A DNA stretch of 64,000 nt from Diplosphaera chodatii. Taxonomy: Eukaryota > Chlorophyta > Trebouxiophyceae > Prasiolales > Stichococcaceae. Where the stretch lies: positions 1 to 64,000 of the forward strand of contig JAALGY010000015.1 in the NCBI GenBank assembly GCA_032358165.1, in the 5' to 3' direction. The position numbers were made by a program, and so were the translations under genes. Positions 33,977 to 46,100 of the stretch are shown in pieces. Numbering within the stretch: position 1 is the stretch's first letter; each line of letters starts with the position of its first letter. Under the pieces are notes generated by a model, which worked only from the letters and a program-made list of their open reading frames with translations, made no database searches and was not told the DNA's origin.

Positions 33977-35203
33977 GTACGAGATGCTCCAGTTGATGCT
34001 GACGTGCCATTGAGCATGATGTCGTGACATGGGAATCAGGGGAGCTGAGTGCCACAGCGGGGTTCCTTCGGCCATCCTAACGGCGATCTGCTCACGCACT
34101 TTCTGCATTGCCTTCCCGGTCTTCAAGACCCGCACACAGGCTTCCAGCGTCTCGTGAAGAGGCTGCAAGCGCCTGTCTGCTGCCCCTCGCCAAGTCGACA
34201 AAGGTGCGTGCATGCTATGATCATAGCAGAGCGTTGCCCGCTGCGCCACGCGTGGCGATTAGCGGCATGTCACTGCCGCCAGCTATCTGCGTCGATGTGT
34301 CTACTGTGCGGAGTCCCAGGCCAACGGAAACGTGATGCTGGGCTGGTGCGGCTTTGACCTTCCGCCGCGTTGCCTACGCCATACATGTCAGGGACAATTG
34401 CAGCGACTCTCGCGCGCTCGGCTTGACAGGCCACAGACCGTGATTCCACCGCCATGCGGCTGGATGCGACGAGCAACCAGCGCGTTAACCTGTGCGGGTA
34501 GGGCCTACGCTTGATGCAACAGTCCCCAGGCAAACAGACGGCATGCAATCTGCCGACTGCGAATAAGACGCGCATGAGCAGTGTATCGTGCCTGCGGCCT
34601 CCCATGCGGGCCACTGCAAAGGCTGCTGGATGCTGATGTGCGCGGGCATCACAGCGGCAGGTCGACTGCCAACTGTCCACGCATGACGTGATGCCCGTTG
34701 GCGTCGTCCTGTGTGCACATCACAGTGATCGCTGTTGCGATTCGATGATAGACAGGTCGAGCGTCTGTGCATAGAAGGTCTGCAGCCATGCGCAATGCGT
34801 TCGAACGGCCAACGCCCGCTCGCTCGCAGGCCTTTAATAGTGAACACCAACGCGCTTCAGGGGCGTATGAGAGAGGCTCTGATGGGCAGCTCACACCATC
34901 TGGAGTCCTCATTACTGGTGTTGGGCTGCGTAGAGCCGTACGGTACGTAGACTATAAGACCCGTGCGCAGACGGAATCGGCACAATCAGGCCAATTAGTC
35001 ATCACGCGAATCGTGTCAGTAGCTTCAAGGCATCGAAAATGCGACGAGGCGCGCAGCATGTTCACAATAGATCAGCAGACGGCTTGCAGGATCCAGCTGA
35101 TCAAAGCGGTGGTGCATACGCCGCTGGCGCTGCAAGACTGTGTCACATACAGCCATGCCACCTGCTGCCTGTTCACAGTTGGCGGCTGGATTCCGTCGTC
35201 AGC
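33977..35203. other. 5' flank of GON-like gene copy 1
   Basis: About 1.2 kb conserved at nucleotide level with 41960-43187 in unit 2. The frames are not conserved between the two copies and are broken by indels, so I read it as non-coding upstream sequence, possibly promoter or untranslated leader. Confidence 0.5.
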
Positions 35204-38200
35204 ATGCGGTGCTCAGTGTGGAGCGCCTCGCTGCTCGCGGCAGCACTGCTGGTCGCCGCCGTGTGCAGCTCAAACGCTGCAGTCTTGTCGACTGAACCCG
35301 CAGGTGAAGACGCGTGTCTCTCCACCTGTGCGCTCTGCCGCCGCTTTGGTGGTGTGATGTATGACATGCCCCAATGGCTGCCCTGAACGCGATTGCTATG
35401 TAACAAGAGTGTGAGTGTCTTGCAAACGTCAGCAGATAGATCCAAGCGTGGTTTGCACGAGGTGCAGCGCCACTTGTTCCTGCTGCTGTATGTGCAGGTA
35501 CATCAGACACGGCAGTGGGTTTAGATCGCCGTACTCTCCTCCAGACTGGTGCGTACATGAGTAGACGACCGTTTTAGTCGGGTTCCCCACTGTGCAATCC
35601 GTCATTCTTTGACATGCCCTCGCTGGCGCTTCGCTTCATTCCGTATGTGCCTGAGTGCCGTCATTGGCAGTTGTCAGCAATGGCAGCAGCAACACTATTG
35701 TTGCACTTCCATGTTGACTTTGCCCTTGTCGCCCGAGGTCACCAAGCAGCAAGCACCTCGAGAGCTGTCAGCTTGCCTCCCGTGTTGCAGGGTCTCTGCC
35801 GGCGCCCACTGTGGGGTCGTGCGATGCTGCAAAGCGCATAGGAGGCGCCGACGGCAACTACCTGCTGGACATCACGTTCCCGCCGACGCCAATCTACTGC
35901 TTCATGGGCGAGCCGAGAGCAGTTCCAACGACCTACCTGCTGCTGCCAGCCACCAACACAGCAAACCCAGTGCGACCATCCTTTGCTCTCTGCACTGCTG
36001 GCAAGTAGCACAGCTGCGAACAGACATAGTAGCTGCAGGGGGGATGCATGGTGCAGTGAGGTTTGCTTCAAAGCGCTGACAATGAGGCCTTGTGCGTGCA
36101 CAGGCTGCCAACGTTTTCACCTTCTCCGACATTGCCAAGACAGCCTACTCCGCCGTCAAGATCACTGTCACAAGGGGCAGCGTCGTGGTTGACACCACGG
36201 ACATGCGTTTTGCAAAGACCACCTACCGCAGCCTCCCCGGCGGCAGCTCGCCCTACCACTTGCCGCTGGACTATGCCTCTGCTGGCGCCTGCGCCCCTCT
36301 GGCCGCCCCGGGCACAGGTGCAGTTGGGTGCACGACCTCGTTCAGTGCAGGTCTGTGGGGGTCATCAGGTAGGTCTCTGGTGCACCCTGCAGCTCACCTG
36401 CTGTAGATGACATGCACCTCCTGCTTTTTCCACATCGCAGGTGTGGTTGACCTGACTGGCACGCCCTTCGCTGTTGACTTCAACGCTTTTGGCTTCGCAT
36501 CGCCAGCCGGCGTCGTGTTCTCGGACAGCAACAAGAGGGTCACGCTCACCGCAACCGACGAAATTTGCGGGTACTCACCTCTCTCTGCGGTCTTATGCAG
36601 CTGCAGCTGCAGCCTGAGTGCATTCTCCATGTGCAAAGCTTGCTTTGAGGTGCTTGGAAGGTCGTGCATCACGTCATGCAGGCTCATCACGCCCCAGCCA
36701 GCCTTCGCAGTCCTGCCACTGAGGACCCTGTCGGCTGACATGTGCGGCACCAACATCACATTCAACAGCAGCTGCGCAGCCGGATGCCTGACAGCATGCA
36801 CACCGCCATATGCCTGCAACAACAACACATGTGGTGGGTTTGTGTTCAGCACCTACTCCAGATGGGTGTGTCAGAATCCCTTGGTAACCAATGTCACGTT
36901 TCTGCGGCCAGTATGTCTGCTGTTGTGGTCCATAGCTACATTTGGGTGGTGCTGTTGATGTTCTGCCAGACCGCAGGTTGCAACTTGGTTCGGTCCGGAA
37001 AGCGCAACGACACGTGTGCAGCGCCAAACGGATGCGACCCATGCGCACCACCGCTCACCTGCACAGAAGGCAGATGCAGTGAGTCATGGGCTCATGGCCT
37101 GGTCACATACACCCACATATCAATGTCACGAGCTCATGCTTGATGACTGCCTCCAGCCCAGAATGTCAGGTGACCTCTGTATTGCAAAAATGCATCGCAG
37201 GATGCACTGCGGAGGTGTACATGTTGTGTAGGCGGGTTGCATTTGGCTGTAACCAGTTGAGGCTGCGAGCAGCCTGTGCTGTCAACCAGCTTGTGCACTG
37301 AATGACATGTGAGATCATGCATGTTGGCTTCGCAGCTTGCCCAGCGCCACTCGCAAAGGATGCAAGCTGCACCAGCGGCTGCAGCTGCGCCTCAGGCCTG
37401 ACCTGCAACGCGGCTGGCAAATGCGGTGCGTCTCCTTGCCTGTGAATGCTGTTGTTTGTTAGAGGCCCTTCGGTGTGTGACAAAACGGCTGCAGTGGCTC
37501 ACCTGTGACGCTGTGTGCGCCTGCAGCCTGTCCGGCGCTTGCTGCTGGCGGCGACTGCAGCAACGGCTGCAGCTGCGGGTTGGGCCTCACCTGCATTGAC
37601 GGCAATTGCAGTGAGCCGTCGTGCTGCGTTCTTGCAGTTGGTGCACACCTCTGCGACTGATCACACAGGCTGCGTCGAAATGTGGTCTGCCCACGTGCAT
37701 CTGCCATCTCCTTTGCTGACGTGCACTGTTCTGGGGCTTTCTTGCAGCCTGTCCGGCGACGCCCATCGCCCTGGATGGCATATGCACTAGCGGCTGCGAC
37801 TGTGCCCCGGGGCTGACCTGCAACCGCACCATCGGTGTATGCAGTAAGCTCGCCTGCGGCCCAGCACTGTGACATAAAACCTCACTAGCTGCCCACAGGC
37901 TGCGCTATACTGCTGCTGCAGTCGTTGTGACATGACCAGCAGGATGCAGCTAATGTGCTGCTGATGCACTTGCAGCCTGCCCACCGCCACTTGCGCTCGG
38001 TGACGACTGCAGCAGTGGCTGCGCCTGTGCCTCGGGTCTCACCTGCACCAATGGCACATGCGGTGAACTTCGTGCTTTGCCACACCTCACACAGTTTGAG
38101 GTATCCGTTGCTGGGTGCTGGTGGTGTTGCAGCTATTGTTGCAAGCTGGTAGCTCACTTGCACCTGCGCACTTGCAGCTGCCTGTCCTATGCCGCCAATC

Positions 38201-40741
38201 GCGAGGAATGGCGACTGCAGGAATGGCTGCCCCTGTGCACCGGGCCTAATATGTACTGCTGGCTTCTGCAGTGAGCCTCGTGCAGTGTATGAGCATACAT
38301 CACGGTCTTCGCTGGTAGCAACTTGAACTATGAGCTGGCTGCTGCCAGCAAGGTGGAGAAAGTGGTGTCAGAGTCACATTGCTGATACTGAGTATTGCGC
38401 ACTTTCGATGCAGGGTGTCCATCGACAGAAATTGCACGAAACGGCACTTGCAGCAGTGGCTGCGCATGCGCCCCAGGCCTGACCTGCAGTGCCGGCATAT
38501 GCAGTAAGCTTGTTGCTCGGCCCTCTGCCATACGAGTGCCGCCCGTTCCTGGCGCTGTTGAGACGACACCTTTGACCGTGTAGCTGAGCCGCAGTCGATG
38601 CACTTGCAGGTTGTCGAACCCCGATCACAGGCAGGGGCGACTGCAGGAGTGGCTGCCCCTGTGCCTCGGGCTACGTATGCACTGCCGAAGTTTGCAGTGA
38701 GGGCTGCCATTCAGTCATGTAGCTTCCGCCGCTGGCTGCTGCCAAGTGCTGTAGCATCTTGAGTTGGTGAGGTCTTGGACCGCTCACACAGATGGCTGAC
38801 TTGTGGCTGGTGCACCTACAGCCTGCCCGCTGCAGCCACTTCTGGCCGGGGACACCTGCAACAGTCTCTGCCCCTGCTCCCCGGGCCTCAGCTGCGCCGC
38901 CGGCAAATGCAGTGAGCTCACTGTTGCCCAGCCTTGCGCCACACGGCTGGCTGCTGCTAGCGGGGTGCAGATGCTGTTGCCGCCTGCAAAGCATGCAGCA
39001 CATTAATGCAACTGACCTGCAGCTGGTGCGCCTGCAGCGTGTCCTGCAACACTGGGCGCCCGCGATGCCTTCTGCCGAAACGGCTGCCCCTGCGCGCTGG
39101 GCCTGACCTGCAGCGCCAGCGGGGCATGCAGTGAGCTCACTGCCCAGCTAGCCCTGAGCAGCAGACCGTTGGAAGCCATGTGACAGACTGCTGATGCCCC
39201 CTGAGGCGATGGCCCCAATGTGTGCCTGACCCGCTGCTGATGCGTCCGCAGCCTGCCCGCCGCCGCTTGCACTCGGGGGCGACTGCAGGAATGGCTGCGC
39301 CTGCGCACCCGGCCTCACCTGCACCACCGGCACATGCAGTGAGCATGCAGTGCGACCATGCGCTATATTCCAGCTGTTAGCTGCAGCAGAGTGCAGGTGG
39401 TGCTACCGAAGTGGTGATGCCGGCAAATGCATAGCTGTTTGGTGCTGCAGAGTGTCCACTGTTGATCCGCCAGGGTGGCATCTGCAGCAGCGGCTGTCGC
39501 TGTGCCGCGGGCCTCACCTGCGCAAATGACGAATGCAGTGAGCTCCCTGCCTGGCAGCTTGGCTTGCACTCTCCGGCTGGCTGCTGCTACGTGCTGGTAC
39601 CGGCCGCTGACGAGTGGTCGCCTGCAAACACATATGTAGGCTAACTCGCTGTGAGTGCACCTGCAGCTCTGTGCCCGACGTTGCCGATCGCCAAGGATGG
39701 CAACTGCAGCACCGGCTGCCCTTGTGCCTCGGGCCTCGCCTGCAGTGCGGGCATATGCAGTAAGCCATTTGGATTGCAATGCACCAAGTCATGCGAGCTA
39801 AGGTGCTGTGTGGGAATATGTCAGCAAATGTGCAGCTGATCCGAAGTTGACGCACATGCAGAGTGCCCAGCAGTGGTTACCCGCGGTGGCAGCTGCAGCA
39901 ATGGCTGCTTTTGCGGCCCGAGGCTGACATGCACGAGCGGCATATGCAGTGCGCTTCCTGCCCAGCCCCACGCACATCGCATGCTTCCAGCTGGCTGCTG
40001 CTAGGTGCTGCTGCCGCTGCGGAACTTCATGCAGAGCCATTATGCACTCGATGCACTTGCAGGGTGCCCGGCGACGCCACTCGCAGTCAGGGCCGACTGC
40101 AGCAACGGCTGCTCCTGTGCAAAGGGCCTCACCTGCAGCGCAGGCAGATGCGGTGAGCCTGCTGCCTGGCCCTGCACCAGGTTGCTTCCCGTTGGCTGCT
40201 GCCAGTTGCGGGTGGTTTCTGTAAACGACTGGCGCCTCCTCAGACCCACGGCACATATCTGACCTGTACCTGGTGCACCTGCAGTCTGCACAGCGCCGCC
40301 GGTTGTCCAGAATGATGCCTGCAGCACCGGCTGCCCCTGCCCACCGGGCCTCTTCTGCGATGCCGCCGCCGGCATCTGCAGTGAGCCGCCTGCCTGCTAG
40401 TGTGTGACATGACTTCCTGGCTGCTGCTGCAGCAGATGCTGGTGCTTTTATTTTCGACGATGCTTTGTGACAAGTGAGGCTACCTGACCAAGGCATCGGC
40501 TGATCGATGCACTCGCAGAGTGTTTTGCAACGCCAATCGCCCAGGACGGCAGCTGCAGGAACGGCTGCCCCTGTGCCTCGGGCCTGACATGCACCTTTGG
40601 CAGATGCAGTGAGCGTGTTGCCAGCTCTGACTGACACAGCTTGCAACTTGGCTACTGCAATGTATGTAGGTGCTGGCATTGTTGACGTGAGCCGACACCC
40701 CTAAACCCAGAACTAAATCAGTCTGTGTACTTGCAGCCTGA
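35204..40741 (+). CDS. secreted protein with GON-like domain and 17 cysteine-rich modules (copy 1)
   Basis: Probably an extracellular or cell-surface protein; function unknown. Exon 1 (35204-35303) encodes a signal peptide (MRCSVWSASLLAAALLVAAV). Exons 35498-35548, 35791-35969, 36104-36368, 36441-36570 and 36682-36833 form a globular region that resembles the GON domain of metazoan ADAMTS-9/20: SCDAAKRIGGADGNYLLDI, IYCFMG, VKITVTRGSVVVDTTDMRFA, YASAGACAP, VVDLTGTPFAVDF, TATDEICG. Then 17 phase-1 exons each encode one six-cysteine module: 36977-37078, 37336-37425, 37527-37610, 37748-37843, 37976-38062, 38178-38270, 38414-38503, 38610-38696, 38822-38911, 39038-39130, 39252-39338, 39451-39537, 39667-39759, 39862-39948, 40063-40152, 40285-40380 and 40519-40608. 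A last exon at 40737 gives a stop at 40739-40741. The donor at 35970 is GTGCGA; an alternative 36001 GC donor would break phase. Fold identity is by eye. Confidence 0.8.
36977..40608 (+). repeat. exon-module array, 17 cysteine-rich modules (copy 1)
   Basis: Each exon of 84-102 bases encodes C-P-x2-P-(L/I)-A-x2-G-x-C-(S/R)-(S/N)-G-C-x-C-A-x-G-L-T-C-x2-G-x-C, six cysteines per module. Introns of about 100-250 bases between modules share sequence (a recurring GGCTGGCTGCTGC block), so the amplified unit is exon plus intron. All junctions are phase 1, so modules can be gained, lost or skipped without shifting the frame. Confidence 0.9.
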
Positions 40742-40991
40742 TTGCCGCCGCTTGCACTGGGGGCGACTGCGGCATCAGCTGCGATCCAGGGGGCCTCGAA
40801 TCCGATACTAGTATTATCACTGATCCTGTTGAATGTGTCTACTATACTTCATCGTCTAGGTGCTCTTCCAGCGAGCGAGATGAAGGTGCAACAATGCGCA
40901 AAGCTGCTATAGCGCTGACCACACCAGGAAAGATCAGCAGTGCCATGGCTGTCCAGTGCTGTCCAGTATACAGCAGAGTGGGTGCACAACG

Positions 40992-41705
40992 CTCTACCAG
41001 TGGAACACCCAATATATCAAGCAATATATTGGGGGGCAATATGGGCCTGTAAGCTGTAACCAGCTGGTTAATGCAATAATTCGGAGCCAGAAATATGTTG
41101 CCAATAATTCTCAGGTCAACACAGAAGTGGTTGACACGCAATATATTGGCAATATCTGGCAGGCATCGCTCACTGCAGATCTGACTACACCGTTGAGCAA
41201 CCATCAACTGGCAGGGCGGCTTGCGATCCCATGCGATGCAGTGCTACCCGAGCACACTTGTAAGCGTAATGGACAAGTGCTGATAGGCAAACCCTCCTGG
41301 GAACCCCCATCAGCGACATACCTAAGCCCATCGCAGCACATGTATTGGGGAGCTCTTCAGGCAGCATCACGATTATTGATGCTGACAACAATATATCGCA
41401 TCGCGTGCAAAATATTGATGCTGACTTCTTTGACGCTGACATCAAATATATTGCATTGACTGCTAAATTATTGCAATAAATTTAATGATTGCAATACTCA
41501 AGTCTGAAGTACTAATATAATGACCTGCACATCCCCGCTGACGGACTTGATTAGCCCCCTCGCCCTAATTTATTATTACGGTCGTGATACCCAATAATAC
41601 ATATTGGGTGTATTGCCCAATATATTGCCGCTCGGCTGAGAACACAATATGGCGGTGAAAATAAACCAATATATTGGGTACTGTGCAAGTGATATTGGGA
41701 TAACC
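40992..41705. mobile_element. second inverted-repeat element, right end missing
   Basis: It starts with the same CTCTACCAGTGGAAC end as the 32846 element and shares its AT-rich interior, but lacks about 400 internal bases and the right inverted repeat. The break to unit 2 sequence falls between about 41690 and 41715. The matching position after unit 2 (near 47690) has no element. It therefore lies exactly between the two duplicated units. Confidence 0.8.
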
Positions 41706-41959
41706 CACGCAGATCGAAGCCAACAGTAGTACTGGAGTCGTCAGTTCATGCTGGATCCGTCAGTGAATGGCACCGCCGCCCCATTCGGTTCCCATGTTCG
41801 GCGCTGCAACAGTGGCGCAACTGTGTCATCGTCATAGTAACAGCACGAACCTGAACACGACGATCGATGCTTGTCATAGTAACAGCACGAACACGACGAT
41901 GCTGTAGAGCCATGACTCTGCGTACGATTGCTGTTACTGAGTCCCAAGAGGCGCTGTAC

Positions 41960-43187
41960 GAGATGCTCCAGCTGATGCTGACGTGCCCTTGAGCATGATG
42001 TCGTGACATGGGAATCAGGGGAGCTGAGTGCCACAGCGGGGTTTGGCCATCCTAACGGCAATTTGCTCACGCACCCTTCTGCATTGTCGTTCCGGTCTTC
42101 GACACCCGCACGCAAGGCTTCTAGCGTCTCGTGAAGAGGCTGCCAGCGCCTGTCTGCTGCCCCTCGCGAAGTCGATCAAGGTGCGTGCATGGTCATAGCA
42201 GAGCGTTGCCCGCTGCACCACGCGTAGCACATGCATTCCGATGTCACTGCCTTTCATTTGCGTCGGTGCTATTGTGCGGAGTCCCAGCAGACCAATCGAA
42301 GGGTGATGCTGGGCCTTTGCGGCACTGACCTTCCGCCGCGTTGCCTACGCCATGTCAGGGATCAGCTCTGCAGCGACTGTTGAACCGCGCGCTCGGCTTG
42401 ACAGGCATCAACCCGTGATTCCGCTGCCATGCGGCTGGATGCGACGAGCAATCAGCGCATTGGTGTGCGTGCGGGTAGGGCCTGCACTTGATGCAACTGT
42501 CCCCAGGCGAACAGACGGCCAGCAACCTGCCGACCGCGCGTGAGACGTGCATGAGCAGTGTATCGTGCCTGCAGCCTCCCATGAGTGCCGCTGCAAAGGC
42601 AGCTGGATGCTGATGTGCGCGGCCGTCACAGTGGCAGGTCGCCTGCCAACTGTCCACACATGACGTGATGCCCGTTGGCGTCCTGTTGTTCACATCACAG
42701 TGATCCCTACTGCGCATAGATGATAGACAGGTCGAGCCGCTGTGCATAGAACGTCTGCAGCCATGCGCGATGCGTTCGAACGGCCAAGGCCCGCTCGCAG
42801 GCCTTTGATTGATGAGAACACCAACTGACGCGCTCCAGCGGGGTTAGGAGAGATAGAGGCTCTGATGGGCAGCTCACACCGTACCATCTGCAGCCCTGCT
42901 CACGGGTCATGAGCTGCGAAGAGCCGTACGTAGACTGTAAGACCCGTGCGCAGACGGAGTTGGCACAATCAGGCCAATTAGTCATCACGCGAATCGTGTC
43001 AGTAGCCTGAAGGCATCGAAAGTGCAACGAGGCGCGCAACAGGATCATGCCAGGTTATCATAGCGCTCACATAGTGCGTATATCCGCATGCCAAGCGGAT
43101 GCAAGTTCATTGCAGGATCCAGCTGATCAAAGCGGCAGCACACGCGCCGCGGGCGCTGCAAAACTTGTGTCACACACACCCGTCAGC
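41960..43187. other. 5' flank of GON-like gene copy 2
   Basis: Counterpart of 33977-35203. No supported reading frame. It is kept in both copies over more than 1 kb, so it may include promoter or leader functions, which is inference. Confidence 0.45.
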
Positions 43188-46100
43188 ATGCGGTGCTCAG
43201 TGTGGAGCGCATCGTTGCTCGCGGCGGCACTGCTGGTCGCCGCCGCGTGCAGCTCAGATGCTGCAACCGTGCCGACTGACCCCGCAGGTGAAGACGCATG
43301 TCTCCACCTGTGCGCTCTGCCGCCGCTTTGGTGGTGTGATGTATGACATGCCCCAATGGCTGCCCTGACCGTGACTGCTATGTGACGAGATCGTGAATGT
43401 CTACTCCGCGTCACGCAATGTCAGCAGATTCAGGCGTGGTGTGCACTAGGTGCAGCGTCCTTTGTTTCTGCTGCTGTGCAGGTACGTCAAAGGCGGCAGT
43501 GGGTGTAGATCGCCGTACCCTCCTCCAGACTGGTGCGTTCATGAGTAGACGAATGTGTAGTATATTTTCTGCTGTGTAAATCCTCATTTTTGTACACGTC
43601 TTGGCGCTTCCATGTGTGCCTGAGTGCCGTCATTGGCGGTTGTCAGCAATGGCGGCAGCAGCACTATTGTTGCACTTCCATGCTGACTTTGTCCTTCTCG
43701 CCGAGCCCAAGCAGTAAGTGCATCTCAGCATGCCTTCCGTGATGCAGGGTCTCTGCCGGCGCGCCCTGTGGCGTCGTGCGATGCCGCAAAAAAAGCAAAA
43801 GGCAGAGATGGCAACTACCTGCTCACCATCACCACGCCACCGACACCCGTCTACTGTGTCATGAACAACAAGCGGAGACCCGCCGACCCAATCACGTACC
43901 TGCTGCTGCCAGCCACCAACGCAGCAAACCCAGTGCGACCATCGTCTGCTCTCTGTACTGGCAAGTAGCACAGCTGTGAACTTACATGGCAGCCGCAGAT
44001 GGGATCGATGCATGGTGCATTGCGGCCGGCTCCGGAGCGTCGACCATCGTCACAGGGGAATGTCGTGTGCACGCAGGCCGCAAACGTCTTCACGTTCTCC
44101 AACACCGCCAAGACAGTCTACTCGGCCGTCAAGATCACCATTTTGCAGGGCGGCAGCGTCCAGGTCGACACCAGGGACAGAAGGTTTGCGAGGAACACCT
44201 ACCGCATCCTCCCCGACGGCAGCACCCCCTACCACCTGCCGCTAGCCTACGCCTCCGCTGGGACCTGCGCCCCTTGGACCGCGCCGGGCACAGGTGCAGT
44301 CGGATTCACCAGTGCGATCAATACAAGTCTGTGGGGGCTCACTGAGACCTGGCGGCACCAGGTCTCTAGTGCATCTTGCAGTTCACCTGCTGTAGGTGGC
44401 ATGCATCCTCTGCTTTCGCCCCACAGGTGTGATCGACCTGACTGGCACGCACTTCACCGTTGATGTCAGTGCTTTTGGCATCACGCCGCCAGCCGGCGTC
44501 GTGTTCTCCGAAAGCAACAAGAAAGTCACGCTCAACGCAACCGACGAGATCTGCGGGTACTCAACCCACCTTCCTTTGTGGTTCCATGCACCCGCTGCAG
44601 CCTGCTGCGCATCATCCATGCGCAAAGCTCGCACTCAGCCATGCTGAAGCTCGTGCGTCACTCTGTGCAGGCTCATCACGCCCCAGCCAGTCCCCGCAGT
44701 CCTGCCACTGAGGACCCTGGCGGCTGACACATGCAGCAGCAACATTGCCTTCAACAACAGCTGCTCAGCTGGGTGCCTGACGTCGTGCACATCGCCGTAC
44801 GCTTGCAACAGCAACACATGCGGTGGGCTTGTGTACAACCCGTACTCCAGGATGGGTTTGAGTACCCCTCGGTTGGTCACCAGTGCCACGCCGCCAGTAT
44901 GCCTGGTGTTGACGTCCATAGCTGCATATTGGGTTGTGATGTTGATATTCTGCCAGACCGCAGGTTGCAACTTGGTTCGGTCAGGAAAGCGCAATGACAC
45001 GTGTGCAGCGCCAAACGGATGCGACCCATGCGCACCACCGCTTACCTGCGCAGACGGCAGATGCAGTGAGTCATGGGCTCATGGCCTGGTCACATACACC
45101 CACATATGAGCGTCACGAGCTCATGCTTGGCTGCCTCCAACCTAGGATGTTAGGTGACCTCTGTATCGCAGACTCGCATCCGAGGATGTGGTGCGGAGGT
45201 GTGCATGTTGTATAGGCGGGTTGCATTCGGGCTGAGACAGTTGAGGCTGCGAGCAGCCTGTGCTGCCAACCAGCTTGTGCACTGAATGACATGTGAGATC
45301 ATGCATGTTGGCTTCGCAGCTTGCCCAGCGCCACTCGCCAAGGATGCAAGCTGCACCAACGGCTGCAGCTGCGCCTCAGGCCTGACCTGCAACGCGGCTG
45401 GCAAATGCGGTGCGTCTCCTTGCCTGTGGATGCTGTTGATTAGAGGCCCTTCCGTGTGTGACGAAACGGCTGCAGTGGCTCACCTGTGATGGTGTGTGCG
45501 CCTGCAGCCTGTCCGGCGCTTACAGCTGGCGGCGACTGCAGCAACGGCTGCAGCTGCGGGTTGGGCCTCACCTGCATTGACGGCAATTGCAGTGAGCCAT
45601 CGTACTGGGTTTTGGCAGTTGGTGCACACCTCTGCGACTGATCACACAGGCTGCCTTGAAATGTGGTCTGCCCACGTGCATCTGCCATCTCCTTTGCTGA
45701 CGTGCACTGTTCTGGGGCTTTCTTGCAGCCTGTCCGGCGACGCCCATCGCCCTGGATGGCATATGCACCAGCGGCTGCGACTGTGCCCCGGGGCTGACCT
45801 GCAACCGCACCATCGGTGTATGCAGTAAGGCACCTGCGGCCAGCACTGTGACATCAAACGTGACTAGCTGCCCACAGGCTGCGCTGTTCTGCTGATATGA
45901 TTGTGACATGACCAGCAAAGTGCAGCTAATGTGCTGTGATGCACTTGCAGCCTGCCCACCGCTGCTTGCGCTCGGCGATGACTGCAGCAGTGGCTATGCC
46001 TGTGCCTCGGGTCTCACCTGCACCAATGGCACATGCGGTGAACTTCGTGCTTCTGCAACACATCACACAGCCTTTAGGTGTCGGTTGCTGCATGTTGTTG

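Larger units (their letters stand above)
32644..40991 (+). repeat. tandem duplication, unit 1
   Basis: Homology to 41716-47690 starts at GAAGCCAACAG and ends at TACAGCAG...ACAAC. The unit contains a 5' flank, the inserted inverted-repeat element at 32846-33973, and GON-like gene copy 1. It is longer than unit 2 mainly because of that insertion and because unit 2 has lost cysteine-module exons. Confidence 0.85.

Noticed and set aside
35970..36005. A GC-AG intron (donor GCAAGT at 36001) in the GON-like gene
   Set aside because: It leaves the wrong phase for the next exon in both copies; the GTGCGA donor at 35970 and its copy-2 equivalent keep the frame.
37977..40741. Module array as EGF, granulin or WAP repeats
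   Set aside because: The cysteine spacing (C-x9..11-C-x3-C-x-C-x5-C-x5..6-C) fits none of these well by eye, so no family name is given.
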